Assembly (NCBI RefSeq): GCF_019112545.1
Contig: NW_025064921.1
Coordinates: forward strand, 1 to 64,000
Length of the DNA: 64,000 nucleotides
Reading direction: 5' to 3'
Source of the DNA: Guyanagaster necrorhizus
Taxonomy: Eukaryota > Basidiomycota > Agaricomycetes > Agaricales > Physalacriaceae
Part shown: in pieces, positions 46,552 to 57,016 of the stretch
Layout of the letters: each line of letters begins with the position of its first letter
Numbering within the stretch: the first letter of the stretch is position 1
Translations under genes and position numbers: made by a program
Notes under the pieces: generated by a model
What the model was told of the DNA's origin: nothing
The model's input: the letters and a program-made list of their open reading frames with translations, nothing else
Databases searched by the model: none

Positions 46552-46967
46552 TGTTAAGCCCAAGCATCACATGAACCTAGACACATGATAAACAGACATC
46601 CCTTCGCACTTTGAGGGATCACCTGAGTCCACTGATAGTGTCTTCAGGTCGATGTGTCACAAGGCCACTAGAATGGCTCGAGAGTAGAATGGTATGGTTA
46701 TAAACTTTAGCTCGAAGCTGGGGTATGCCAGTGAGAGCTGTTAGTCTTAAATACTATACAGAGGGGTCTAATAATATCACTACTAATTGTGTTGGTCTGT
46801 GTCCATGGTACTCATTGCTCTTGAGCATCATTACCATATATAAAAGGAGTATTTGTGTTGTCGTTGGGCTTGATTGTTGAGATGATTGATGGACGGGCTA
46901 GTTGTGCTGACTAAGCCCTTCCTCTTGTGCCTTCTGACTAAGCATAAATAGGGGTAAAATCATAACA
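46552..46967 (-). mobile_element. Element A 5' LTR (416 bp)
   Basis: Bounded on the plus strand by TGTTAAG...ATAACA. It abuts AGGACAGCAAG of element B pol. In the inverted twin the far LTR end is followed by GTCCT, the complement of AGGAC, so the 5-bp target duplication is AGGAC. CpG dinucleotides are still present. Confidence 0.95.
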
Positions 46968-49181
46968 AGGACAGCAAGACTATTCTTGCTATAGATCTAC
47001 AAAAAGAAATCCATATCTGAGCAGTCCACCATGCTAACAACCTAGCAGCTAAAGCCAACAAGGGGAAAGAGGAGAAGACATTTGAGGAGATGGTGCCTGA
47101 GTGGGCATGAGACTACCAGGACCTCTTTGAGAAAGAGAGTTTCAATGAACTGCCTGCACCAAAGCCATGGGATCATGTGATCAAACTGATCCCAAATGCT
47201 AATGCTAACCTGGACTGCAAGACATACCCTCTTGGCAACAATGAGCAATAAGAGCTCAACAAGTTTCTAGATGAAAACTTGTCAAGTGGGCAAATTTGAC
47301 CCTCCAAGTCCCCCATGACTTCACCATTCTTCTTCATCAAAAAAAAAGATGGGAAGCTCTGACCAGTCTAAGACTATCAGAAGCTAAATGAAATGATGAT
47401 CAAAAACCACTATCCCCTCCCACTAATCTTAGAGTTAATGGACAAACTTTGGAGTGCCAAATATTACACCAAACTTGACATTCGGTGGGGATATAATAAT
47501 GTCTGCATCAAGGAGGGTAACAAATGGAAAGCGGCCTTCAGGACAAACCAGGGACTATTTGAACCAATGATCATGTTTTTCAGACTCACCAACTCTCCTG
47601 TGACCTTCCAATGGATGATGAATGACATTTTCAAAGACCTTATCACCACTGGGAAGGTCACCATCTATCTTGACAACATCCTGATCATGTCTAAAACAAA
47701 AGAGGAGCACCAGAAGCTGGTATGACAAGTACTAGCTCTTATGAGGAAGCACAGACTATTCCTCAAAGTGGAAAAATGCAAATTTGAGGTACTTGAGACA
47801 CAATACCTCAGGGTCATCATTAGCAAAGGGAGCATTAGGATAGATCCCATCAAAGTAGCAGGAGTAATAGAATGGGCAGAACTGACCAAGAAAAAGGAAT
47901 TACAATTATTTCTTAGATTCACAAACTTCTACCAGTGTTTCATCTGAGACTACAGTAAGATTGTTCACCCAATGACACAGTTAACCAGTAATGCCCCCTG
48001 GACATGGGGACTCTCCCAACAGACAGCTTTTGATGACCTGAAATGACAATTGGCTGAGGATGTAATCCTCACCATCCCAACATAGGAAGAGAAGTTCTGA
48101 GTTGAAGCTGATTCAAGTGAGGGAGCAATCGGAGTGATCCTGTCTCAGGAGCAAGACAGAAAATGGTGACTGGTTGCATTTCTCTCCAAAGCACTCACAG
48201 TCACTGAATGAAACTATGAAATTTATGACAAAGAGCTGCTTGCCACCATGCTCACTCTGGAAGAATGGCATCATGACCCAATCAGAGCTGCAGAGGTTTT
48301 TGAGATCTGGATGGATCATCAAAACCTTTGATACTTCTGACAACCACAGAAGCTAAACTGCTGACAGGCCCAATGGGTCATGGAGTTAAGCCAATATCAA
48401 TATACACTCCATCACAAAGCAGGAACAGCAAACAAGAAGGCAGACCTCCTCAGCCAATGAGCAGATCATGACCAGAGAGGAACCGACAATGAGGGAGTCA
48501 CATTATTATGGCCTGAGCATTTTTACACCATGATAATGCCAATGGAAGAGGAAATCCACAAGTGCATCAAAAGTGCAATTCATGGCAATCACAAATGGGA
48601 TCAATGGGTGGCCCCATCCCTCAATCATGAGCAGGGAATGGTGAAAGAGGGAGGGTTGATCTGTTATAACAGAAGAATTTACATTCTCTGAGATCAAGGA
48701 CTATGCAGTGAAATCATTGCCACTTGCTATGATCATGCCACCACTGGTCATCTTGGCATTGCTAAAACCAAAGAACTGATACTACAAGAACACTGGTGGC
48801 CAAAGTTGGGCAGTGACATCACCATGTACATCAAGGCATGTGAAGTTTGCCAATGTGGCAAATCATTGATACAAGCCTGGGCCATGCCACTTCATCCAAA
48901 TGAAGTCCCATCAACACCATGAACTCATATCTCTGTTGACATGATCACCAGACTCCTGGACTGTAACAGTTATGATGCAATCATTATCATAGCTGATTGA
49001 TTCTCAAAAGTGATCATTGTGATAATCTGCTCAACTGAACTAACTTCTGAAGGATGGGCAAAAATTCTATGTGATGAGGTCTATGCCAAGTATGGCATGC
49101 CTCAAGTGGTTATCTCAGACAGAGGACTCCAATTCATCTCCAAATTCTTGGATGACCTTTACTATCTCCTAAACATCAAAT
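46968..49181 (+). pseudogene. Element B pol: RT, RNase H, integrase (decayed)
   Basis: Continues element B's pol after the element A insertion. It covers the protease/RT linker, RT (YLDNILI, with one active-site Asp changed to Asn, near 47670), RNase H (EADSSEGAIG), integrase zinc finger (TTGHLGIAK, CEVC) and most of the core (HISVDMI, VVISDRG). Many TGA and TAG stops are present. At 49181 it stops abruptly in the core (LLNIK) and is joined to the right arm of the inverted duplication. Confidence 0.88.
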
Positions 49182-50241
49182 GAAATATGCAATCCACATT
49201 ATAGTTGATCGATTTTCAAAAGCCATCATTCCAATTGCATGCTCCACCGAATTGACTTCTGAAGGCTGGGCCAGAATATTATGAGACGAAGTATACACTA
49301 AATATGAAATGCCCCAGGTTGTAATCTCCGACCGTGGGCCCCAATTCATCTCGAAATTCCTTGATGACTTATATAAGCTGCTGAATATCAAGCGAAACAT
49401 GTCCACAGCTTATCATCCACAAACCGACAGTCAGACCGAACATGCAAATCAGGAGGTTGAAAAATACCTCTGACTGTTTATCAACTATCGGCAGGACGAT
49501 TGGGTAGAATGGCTCACTTTGGCAGCCTTCCAACATAATAACTGAGTCCACTCAGCCACAGGACAAATGCCATTCTTCATCAATCATGGATGATACCCCC
49601 ATATTACTCAAACCACACAGCACAAAACAACAACACCTGTCTCATCAGATTTTGCTACAACAATAGCGAACATTCACATCGAAACCAAATGTGCCCTTGA
49701 AAAGGCCGTGTCTACAATGAAAAAACAATATGACAAACACCACTGTCCAGCTCATACATACAATGTCAAAGACAAAGTATGGCTGGATACAACAAACCTT
49801 CACCTGCCTTGCCCAAAGCAAAAACTCGCCGACAAGCAAACTGGTCCTTTCTCAATCATCACAAAAATCAGAGAAAGCGCCTACAAACTCTGTCTACCTG
49901 TTGGATGGAAGGTCCACAATGTGTTCAATGAAACACTACTGCATCCGTACATCGCCCTGGCCTTCCCAAACCAGGAACAGCTGCCACCACCATCGCCTGA
50001 CTTAATTGATGATGATGAACATTATGAGATTGACCAAGTCCTCAACCACAAGCTCAGAAAAGTTAAAGCATGTGGTGGTGGCATGACAACAATGGTGGAT
50101 TATCTTGTCAGCTGAAAAGGGTATGGGCTGGAATCCAACCAATGGGTTAACAAAAAACAAATGTCGGTGGATGAAGCCATACACGAATACGAATTATCCC
50201 TTAATTAAGCCATCGGGACGATGGTCTTAAGGAGGGAGTAA
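49182..50241 (+). pseudogene. Element A integrase 3' part and chromodomain, second copy
   Basis: Same sequence as 39317-40376 in reverse, with the same TGA stops (after QHNN, NHG, KYL and LVS). It starts inside the integrase core (IVDRFSKAIIP), so the core is read twice across the junction: once from element B up to 49181 and again from element A. Confidence 0.9.
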
Positions 50242-50657
50242 TGTTACAATTTTACCCCTATTTATGCTTAGTCAGAAGGCACAAGAGGAAGGGCTTAGTC
50301 AGCACAACTAGCCCGTCCATCAATCATCTCGACAATCAAGCCCAATGACAACACAAACACTCCTTTTATGTATGGTAATGATGCTCAAGAGCAATGAGTA
50401 CCATGGACACAGACCAACACAATTAGTAGTGATATTATTAGACCCCTCTGTATAGTATTTAAGACCAACAGCTCTCACTGGCATACCCCAGCTTCGAGCT
50501 AAAGTTTATAACCATACCATTCTACTCTCGAGCCATTCTAGTGGCCTTGTGACACATCGACCTGAAGACACTATCAGTGGACTCAGGTGATCCCTCGAAG
50601 TGCAAAGGGACATCTGTTTATCATGTGTCTAGGTTCACATGATGCTTGGGCTTAACA
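50242..50657 (+). mobile_element. Element A LTR, second copy (complete, 416 bp)
   Basis: TGTTACAATTTT...GGGCTTAACA. It contains TATAGTATTT at 50451-50460 and the self-priming segment AGCTTCGAGCTAA at 50490-50502. Followed by GTCCT, the complement of element A's AGGAC target site. Confidence 0.95.
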
Positions 50658-50961
50658 GTCCTCTATTTCCTCATCCCATTGGTCTTTGGGATCCTCATCC
50701 AGCAATTCGAATGGAATTTTTTGACATCTACACCTGGTGAATGTGATTTTCCCAGTCTTCTAATTAATCAATGGATTATGATCTATGAGGCAATCATGAC
50801 CAAGGAAGACTTCCTTGGTTCCAAGGTCCATGACAGCTAAGTCAATTCACTCAGAGTGATCTCCAATTGTGAGTCTGAGCTCTACAAATTTGGTAATGGA
50901 ACTGGCTTGATTTTTCGTCCCATCTGCAGTGTAGATGGGGATGGGTGCTGCAGTGGCCCAG
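50658..50961 (-). pseudogene. Element B protease fragment in the duplication
   Basis: The minus strand encodes the end of the protease region (AAAPIPIYTADGTKNQ and FVELRLTIGDHSE), matching element A's PIPMYNADGTKNQ. It is the part of element B that lies in the N gap of the left arm. CCAG at 50958-50961 is the right copy of repeat F's target site, reversed. Confidence 0.8.
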
Positions 50962-52767
50962 TGACATGCCCTCTCCATGTTCAGGCATGTAAAATTGTGA
51001 AAATTGCGAATACATGGACTGCATTCCAGTCTAGTAAGCATGTAACAGAAAATAGGACTAGAGTGCACAGAAACCTAGCTATCATAATGCTAAACTGAAG
51101 TAACAATAAGCAGAGTGCATGGCCTAGTAACAGACTAATACCAGAGGGGTTAGGCTGCATGTGAGGTCCCAGCACTTGGCCCTAAATGCACTAATACTAT
51201 TATGAAAGGACATGCTAAAAATAAAAAGACTACAATCAAAATATGATCAGCAATTCTGATCACATTGATCAAAGATACACAGCCATTGATGCACTGATGG
51301 GACATGCTTTAGAACAGAGAACTGAGACCCAAAGAAAGATATCTGAGTAAATGGGTATTGAATGGAGAAATAGAATGATGATAACAAAGTAATAAGTAGA
51401 GGAATATTACCCCAGGAATGAATAGCATGCATACTTATGGTGTCTTAGCATGCATAACACAGTGAGGGACTCTGCATCATACTGAGAAATGGCACCTTTG
51501 GTGAGTCAGATGGAATGACTGGCTGGACACAGGGAAGCAGAACATAGCCATTGTGGCTGACTCCTGGCATGAGAGATAACCCTGGGGGTCTGAGACAGTT
51601 TATCACTGTCAGAGATGTCACTGGGAAAATAAGAAAGCAAGCAGACCTGGTGAGGCCAGCTAGCTGAGGTCAGCTAGCAAAGGAACAGTGGGCACAGTCC
51701 TTGCCTGGAAGAGAATAAGCATGGTGACTGTGATATGCATATGAATAATACCCATGGGATCTAGCATGGAGTCCTATGCTTTGAAGATACCATAGTAGGA
51801 TTGTATTAGTAAGTATCATAGTAGAGTATTTAAATATGGTATTGTATGAGTAGAGATCAAGTTTCCAACCCCCCACAGTTGTGGTGTATTGGGCACAGAA
51901 AGCCTTGCACTCTAGCTCTGGGTTTGTGTTAGTAACTTTGGGCAAGAGAATAAACTTATTATTGAATATCTTTGAGAGAGCCATGAGAACTAAGTGAGGC
52001 ATCAAAGCTTGCAAAGGACTTAAGCTCTGTTTGATAAGATGTTTTGAATTGCACTCTAACCTGAGAATAAGAGAGCAGTGTCTGAAGGGCATCATCTTGA
52101 GTTTTTGAGGTATTTGTGACATGTGGCACTACAGATGGCAGAGGTTCAAACTCTTTGGCTTGATTAGTGTGTGCTTTTGTGTTAATTCCACAGATTGGCA
52201 GAGGTTTAAACCCTTTGGTCTGTCAGACAGGGTCTTATTGTGTTTTTGTGTCTCTGTATCGCATAGGTTTGAATCCTGTGGGTCTACAATCAGTTTGGAA
52301 ACTTGTGAACAGAGATCTGTGCTTTTTGTCACTTGTGGATGTGTTTGTGATTGGTTTTTGCTTAGAGCGCGAAGCTTTGAGTTGTGTATTGTGTGTGTTA
52401 GGGATTTGAGTTCATCTGAGCTGTGCTTGAGACGATTTTGAGAGTTTTGAAGGAGTGTTTCGATGTATTGTATTGAGCTGCAGTACTCTTTGCCTTGAGG
52501 CCTGGCAACACCAGTTGCCACTATTTGTTTTGATAAAACGAAAAGCTTTAAGACTTAGAGAGACCTTGGACTGTTGTAAGTGTGCTATTACTGTTTGTGC
52601 ACTGTGATCTCATTGAAGAAGACAATTATATTTGTTGATTGCTACTTTTATCACATTAAAATCCCTCCATGAACTAAGAGTTTTGTGTGTGTGTTGGTGT
52701 GAGTGTGGTCAGTGGATAATGCTCTGCTGTATCTGTTTTCACCTTGCATGTGCTCAGATTCTCTTCA
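50962..52767. mobile_element. Repeat F, copy 3 (complete, 1806 bp)
   Basis: TGACATGCCC...CTCTTCA, the complete version of copy 2 in reverse. Its left flank is CCAG but its right flank (ACACACAGG) is not a matching duplication, so this copy was created by the inverted duplication or conversion and did not insert independently with both ends intact. Confidence 0.85.
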
Positions 52768-53173
52768 ACACACAGGCCTATTCCTTCTCATGACCAAAGT
52801 CAGGACCAGTGCTTATAAACTGTGATTACCACTATTCTGAAAGGTTCATAATGTATTCAACAAAGCATTATTGACACCCTATGTGGCACCAGCATTTTCC
52901 AACCAGGAACATCTGCCACATCTGCCTCCAGATCTTTTCCATGATGAAGAACACTATGAAATTGATCAAGTCCTAAACCACAAATTGCAAAAAGTCAAAG
53001 CAAAAGAGGGAGGCACTACAACAATGGTTGACTATCTCATTAGCTGAAAGGGCTATGGTCCAGAATCCAACCAGTGGATAAATGAGAGGCTGATGAACAC
53101 AGACAAGGCCATATGGGACTATGAATTATCCCTAAATTAAGCCATCAGGATGATGGTCTCAAGGAGGGGGTAA
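52768..53173 (+). pseudogene. Element B integrase C-terminus and chromodomain
   Basis: Resumes element B after the duplicated block: MTKVRTSAYKL, HYEIDQVLNHKLQKVK, then GYGPESNQW of the chromodomain with TGA where Trp is expected. Ends at the purine-rich AAGGAGGGGGTAA (about 53161-53173) that precedes the 3' LTR. Confidence 0.88.
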
Positions 53174-53636
53174 TGTTATGATTTTTCATTTCTTTCCTTA
53201 CTCTAACCCCTATTTATGCTTAGTCAGAGTGCTAGAACAAGTGCTTAAGACCATGGGATGAGGCTTAGTCATCACAACTAGCCAAGTCTGTCATTGTCTT
53301 TCAATGCAGTAGCATTGTCTGACTATGCACAATCAATCTTTTATGAATGGTAGTGACACCCTAGGACAATGAGCACAATGGACCCAGAAACACATAACTA
53401 GCAGTAGTATTATTAGCTAACTTGTACAGTATTTAAGGCCACTCACTCTCACTGGTAACCCCCAGCTTCAAGCTAAAGTTTATTCTATCTCATTCTACTC
53501 CTGAGCTATTCACACAAAGCCTTGACACACTGGGAGTCAATAACAGCACATCAAGTGGACTCTATCAGAAGGCTTGAACATGAAGCCATGATAGTTTATC
53601 ATATGCTCATTGATCATGTGCAGCTTGAGCCTAACA
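53174..53636 (+). mobile_element. Element B 3' LTR (463 bp)
   Basis: Nearly identical to 32440-32902. It is followed by GGTAC (53637-53641), which serves both as the right target copy of element B and the left target copy of the next solo LTR. Confidence 0.95.
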
Positions 53637-53641
53637 GGTAC

Positions 53642-54103
53642 TGTTATGATTTTTCCTATTTCTTCTATGATTAACCCCAATTTATGCTTAGTCAGAGTGC
53701 CTAAATGAGTGCTTAGAACTGTGGGACAAGGCTTAGTCATCACAACTAGGCTGAGTCAGTCATTGTCTTTCGATGCAGCAGTATTGTCCAATGACATACA
53801 ATCAGTCTTTTATGTATAGGAGTGATGCCCAAGGACAATGGACACAAAGGATGCAGCAATGCACAATAGGTAGTAGTATAATTAGTACAGACTTGTATAG
53901 TATTTAAGGAGACTTGCTCTTGCTAGTAATCCCCAGCTTCAAGCTAAAGTTTATCTTCACACCATTCTATACTTAAGCCAATCCTAAGGCTTTGTGACAC
54001 ACTGATCAGAATATGCATCAAGTGAACTCAGTTGATCACCTGAAGTGTGAGATGACTTCTGTTTATTATGTGTTTCTGTTCACATGATGCCTTGGGTCTA
54101 ACA
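53642..54103 (+). mobile_element. Second solo LTR, abutting element B
   Basis: 462 bp, TGTTATGATTTTTCC...GGGTCTAACA, related to but clearly different from element B's LTRs. It is flanked by GGTAC on the left and GATAC on the right (one transition). It interrupts element C RNase H at the same target as element B. Confidence 0.92.
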
Positions 54104-54610
54104 GATACTATTTATCTAAGATGATCATGATAGTTAGTAACTCTTTGTTATAGATTTCATAGTTGCATTCTGTTGTAGACAGTGCCTTGAACAAATATGC
54201 TATGGGTTTCCATTGTCCACTCTGCTCCTAAATGAGAATGGCTCCATGATGTATCAGCTTCCACCTTGAATTTTCTATCATCAACTGGAATAGCAAGAAT
54301 TGGATCTGGGTGGATCCAGCATTTGATCTCTTGGAATGCCTGTTTCTGTATATCTTTCCACTTCCACTTGGCTTTTCCAGTGAGTGGAGTCAGTGGCAAG
54401 GCAATCTTTCTGTAGCCTTTAATAAAGCATCAATAGAAGTTTGAAAATTCTAAAAAAAGATTGCAACTCTCATTTTTTAGTGAGTGTCAGCCATTCTCAT
54501 ACTCTCACTGTTTTCACTGAGCCTATTTATGGTCTTCCTTCTGAGATGATGAGGCAAAGATACTCTGTTTCAAGGATTTTGAATTTACATTTTTTCAGTT
54601 TGAGGATATA
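54104..54610 (-). pseudogene. Element C RNase H and end of reverse transcriptase
   Basis: The minus strand reads RNase H (EVEADTSW around 54260, then YNRMQL) and the RT end (KCKFKILETEYLCLII near 54570). It joins to 31966-32439 once elements B and the solo LTR are taken out. Numerous stops. CpG is nearly absent. Confidence 0.75.
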
Positions 54611-56555
54611 ACTTGTTCTTTCACAGTATCTGTAGTACTTACCACATGGTTATCTACTATATTGCCCTTGCATTCACAGCAGTCAGTGGTGTGATTGGCT
54701 TGGCTTATATAATCAAAAATGGAGATAGCAAGATTTCATCATTTCTTGACATTCTTGCATTTATGAGGAATCTGGTGTTCTTTCATAAAAGAGGCTATAA
54801 GATTGACAATCAGCCTCTTCAGGTGAATCCATCCTTTTAACACTGCTAATGTGATAGGGTCTTCTGAATCCTCTAACACATGCAATACTCAGGCAGCTGT
54901 GCCAGACTTCTACTATTTGATTAGCTTGGTGCCACTCATAACAGGGTGCTCTTTCTTCAAGTAGTCCACAGTCTGTTCAGACTGGAGCATCCATCCCCTT
55001 GGAGGCTCCACACTATTTAGACATCTTTTGTTCTTAGGCCAATTTATATGACATGCCATCTTCTTTATCTAATTCTTCCTCTACTGTGACTGGTAGAGTG
55101 TATCAAATCAGAGATAGGATCTTAGTGTCAAGTCCTTCTAATGGCCACTCATTGGTTTGTAACTCCTTATAAGATATCACTCATCCTGTTTGACCCTTCT
55201 GATGGGCATTTGAGTCTTTGACTACCTTTTTGTCAGATGAGGTCTTTGGTTGCATATTAGTTTCTTCAATAGTAAGTAGTGAGTAATTATTTTTGGAACC
55301 TACAGAAACTTATTTAGCATTGGTAAGTATAGTGTCTGAGTGTAAATGCACTGTATTAGTGCTGTCTGCTTGCATATTTAAGGAAATGTTAGTAGCCTAT
55401 CTGCAAATGCATTGAGGGACTACTTTCCAGAACCCTCTTGAGGTTTAACTATCTTTGCTTAGTTCAATTCATCATATGCTCTTTTAGCAGCTTGCTCTTC
55501 TTGGTATATCTTACTGAGTTCCAACCATTCTTCATCAGAAAACTTTATCTCCTGAATTCTTCAAGATGCTATTGTGTCACTTGCTTTTAAAGTGTCTTGA
55601 GCAGTAGGCAGAGTATGTAGATAGCAGAGTTTCAGGCATGCAAAAAGCATGTGTCTCTTCTCTTCACAATTGAAACATCTTCTCTCTTTGCAAAAAGCAT
55701 TTATGTCCATTGGCTGTCCTGTGCCTCTATATCTTACACCAGTTAAGATCTTCTTGTCACCTCCTGTTGGTGCAGATTTCTTCTGGGGTGATCCAGCCAC
55801 ACTTGTTGTAGTACCTCCTACCTCTGCAGTACAGCCATTCTCTTCTGCAATATTGACACAATAGTTATAGTTCATCTGCAGGACTCAGCACTTTCATTCA
55901 TTGTATGTGGTTGGAATGTCATTATCCCCTAATGCAATTGTGTTCTTGATGTTGATGCAGATCACATTCTCCATCTGCTCTAGCATAGCCAATCTATCTT
56001 CCAGTTTTTCTGCCTGGTATACCAGTTCCTCAAACTCCTGAAAGAACACTTTAGTATTCTTGTAGTTGGCCTGTCTTAGTGTCCTCCACTTGATTTATCA
56101 TAGTTTCATTACTGCATCCCCTTTGAATTGGCTAGTCACTGCATGCTTGAAATCAGAGTATGATGGGTACCACCAATATCCAGTGAGTTGATCATAGAGA
56201 TAGGCTTCCTGGTGGTCTCACCACTCACATGTCTTGCCTTTAAACCTTGATGAGCAGAAGATGATCCAATGTGGGCTGAATCCAGTGGTACTCATAGCAA
56301 AATGCATGCTATAAATCTCAAAGTATGCTTCACACTGAATGAAGAACTGATTGAGATTTAAGTTCTTGCTCCTGAACACCAGTGGTTCTCTTGCAATTGT
56401 GGGTTTGAGATTACTTCACAGATCTATGCTTTCAGGTTGCTAGAGAGGTGGAGTGTCAGGTAGTGGCCTGCTTGGAGATGGCAATAAGACTCAGTTCTGG
56501 AGTCAGAACAGTGATCACAAACATCTGTCATAATGTTGTCTCTGCAGCAATAATG
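54611..56555 (-). pseudogene. Element C gag region (different gag family), truncated
   Basis: The minus strand has a CCHC knuckle CFNCEEKRHMLFAC within a 104-codon frame (55561-55875), and upstream sequence to about 56500 consistent with a decayed gag. The gag differs from those of A, B and D. The distance from gag to RT (about 0.9 kb) is too short for a full protease plus RT, so an internal deletion is likely. 54611-55500 has no clear identity. Its 5' end is cut by element D's LTR. Confidence 0.55.
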
Positions 56556-57016
56556 TGTTAAGTTCAATTGACACATGATCTGAACACATGATAAACAGAT
56601 GCTGTATCACCTTCATACAGTCATGTCTGAGTTGACTATATGCATTTGTTTGGCTGTGTGTCTTAAAGCCAATATGAGTTGGCTCAAGATAAAATGGTAG
56701 AATGTAAACTTTAGCTAGAAGCTGGGGTTATACCAGCAAGAGCTATCCTACTTATATACAGTTTATCTGTAGCAATATAAATACTACTACTTATTGTGTT
56801 CATCACAGTCATTGTCCTCTTTGTTCTTGAGCATTATTACTACCTACAAAAGTCTTGTTGTATATCACTGAGTGATGCTGTCATGTTGAAAGACAATGAC
56901 TGACTGAGCTTGTTGTGATGACTAAACCAGTCCCACAGTCCTAAGCACTGGTCTAAGCACTCTGACTGAGCATAAATAGGGGTTAATATAAAGGAAAAAA
57001 GAAGAAAATTGTAACA
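56556..57016 (-). mobile_element. Element D 3' LTR (461 bp)
   Basis: Bounded by TGTTAAG...TTGTAACA on the plus strand and followed at once by integrase C-terminal sequence of the same orientation. The LTR core TTAGCTAGAAGCT (minus: AGCTTCTAGCTAA) is the counterpart of the self-priming segment. The 5' LTR lies beyond position 64000. Confidence 0.88.

Larger units (their letters stand above)
49182..52767. repeat. Right arm of the 3.6-kb inverted duplication
   Basis: Reverse complement of 36779-40376. In order it holds element A integrase 3' part (plus strand, 49182-50241), element A LTR (50242-50657), element B protease fragment (minus, 50658-50961) and repeat F (50962-52767). It replaces roughly 450-480 bp of element B's integrase gene. 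The outer end coincides exactly with the TG/CA terminus of repeat F. Confidence 0.93.
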
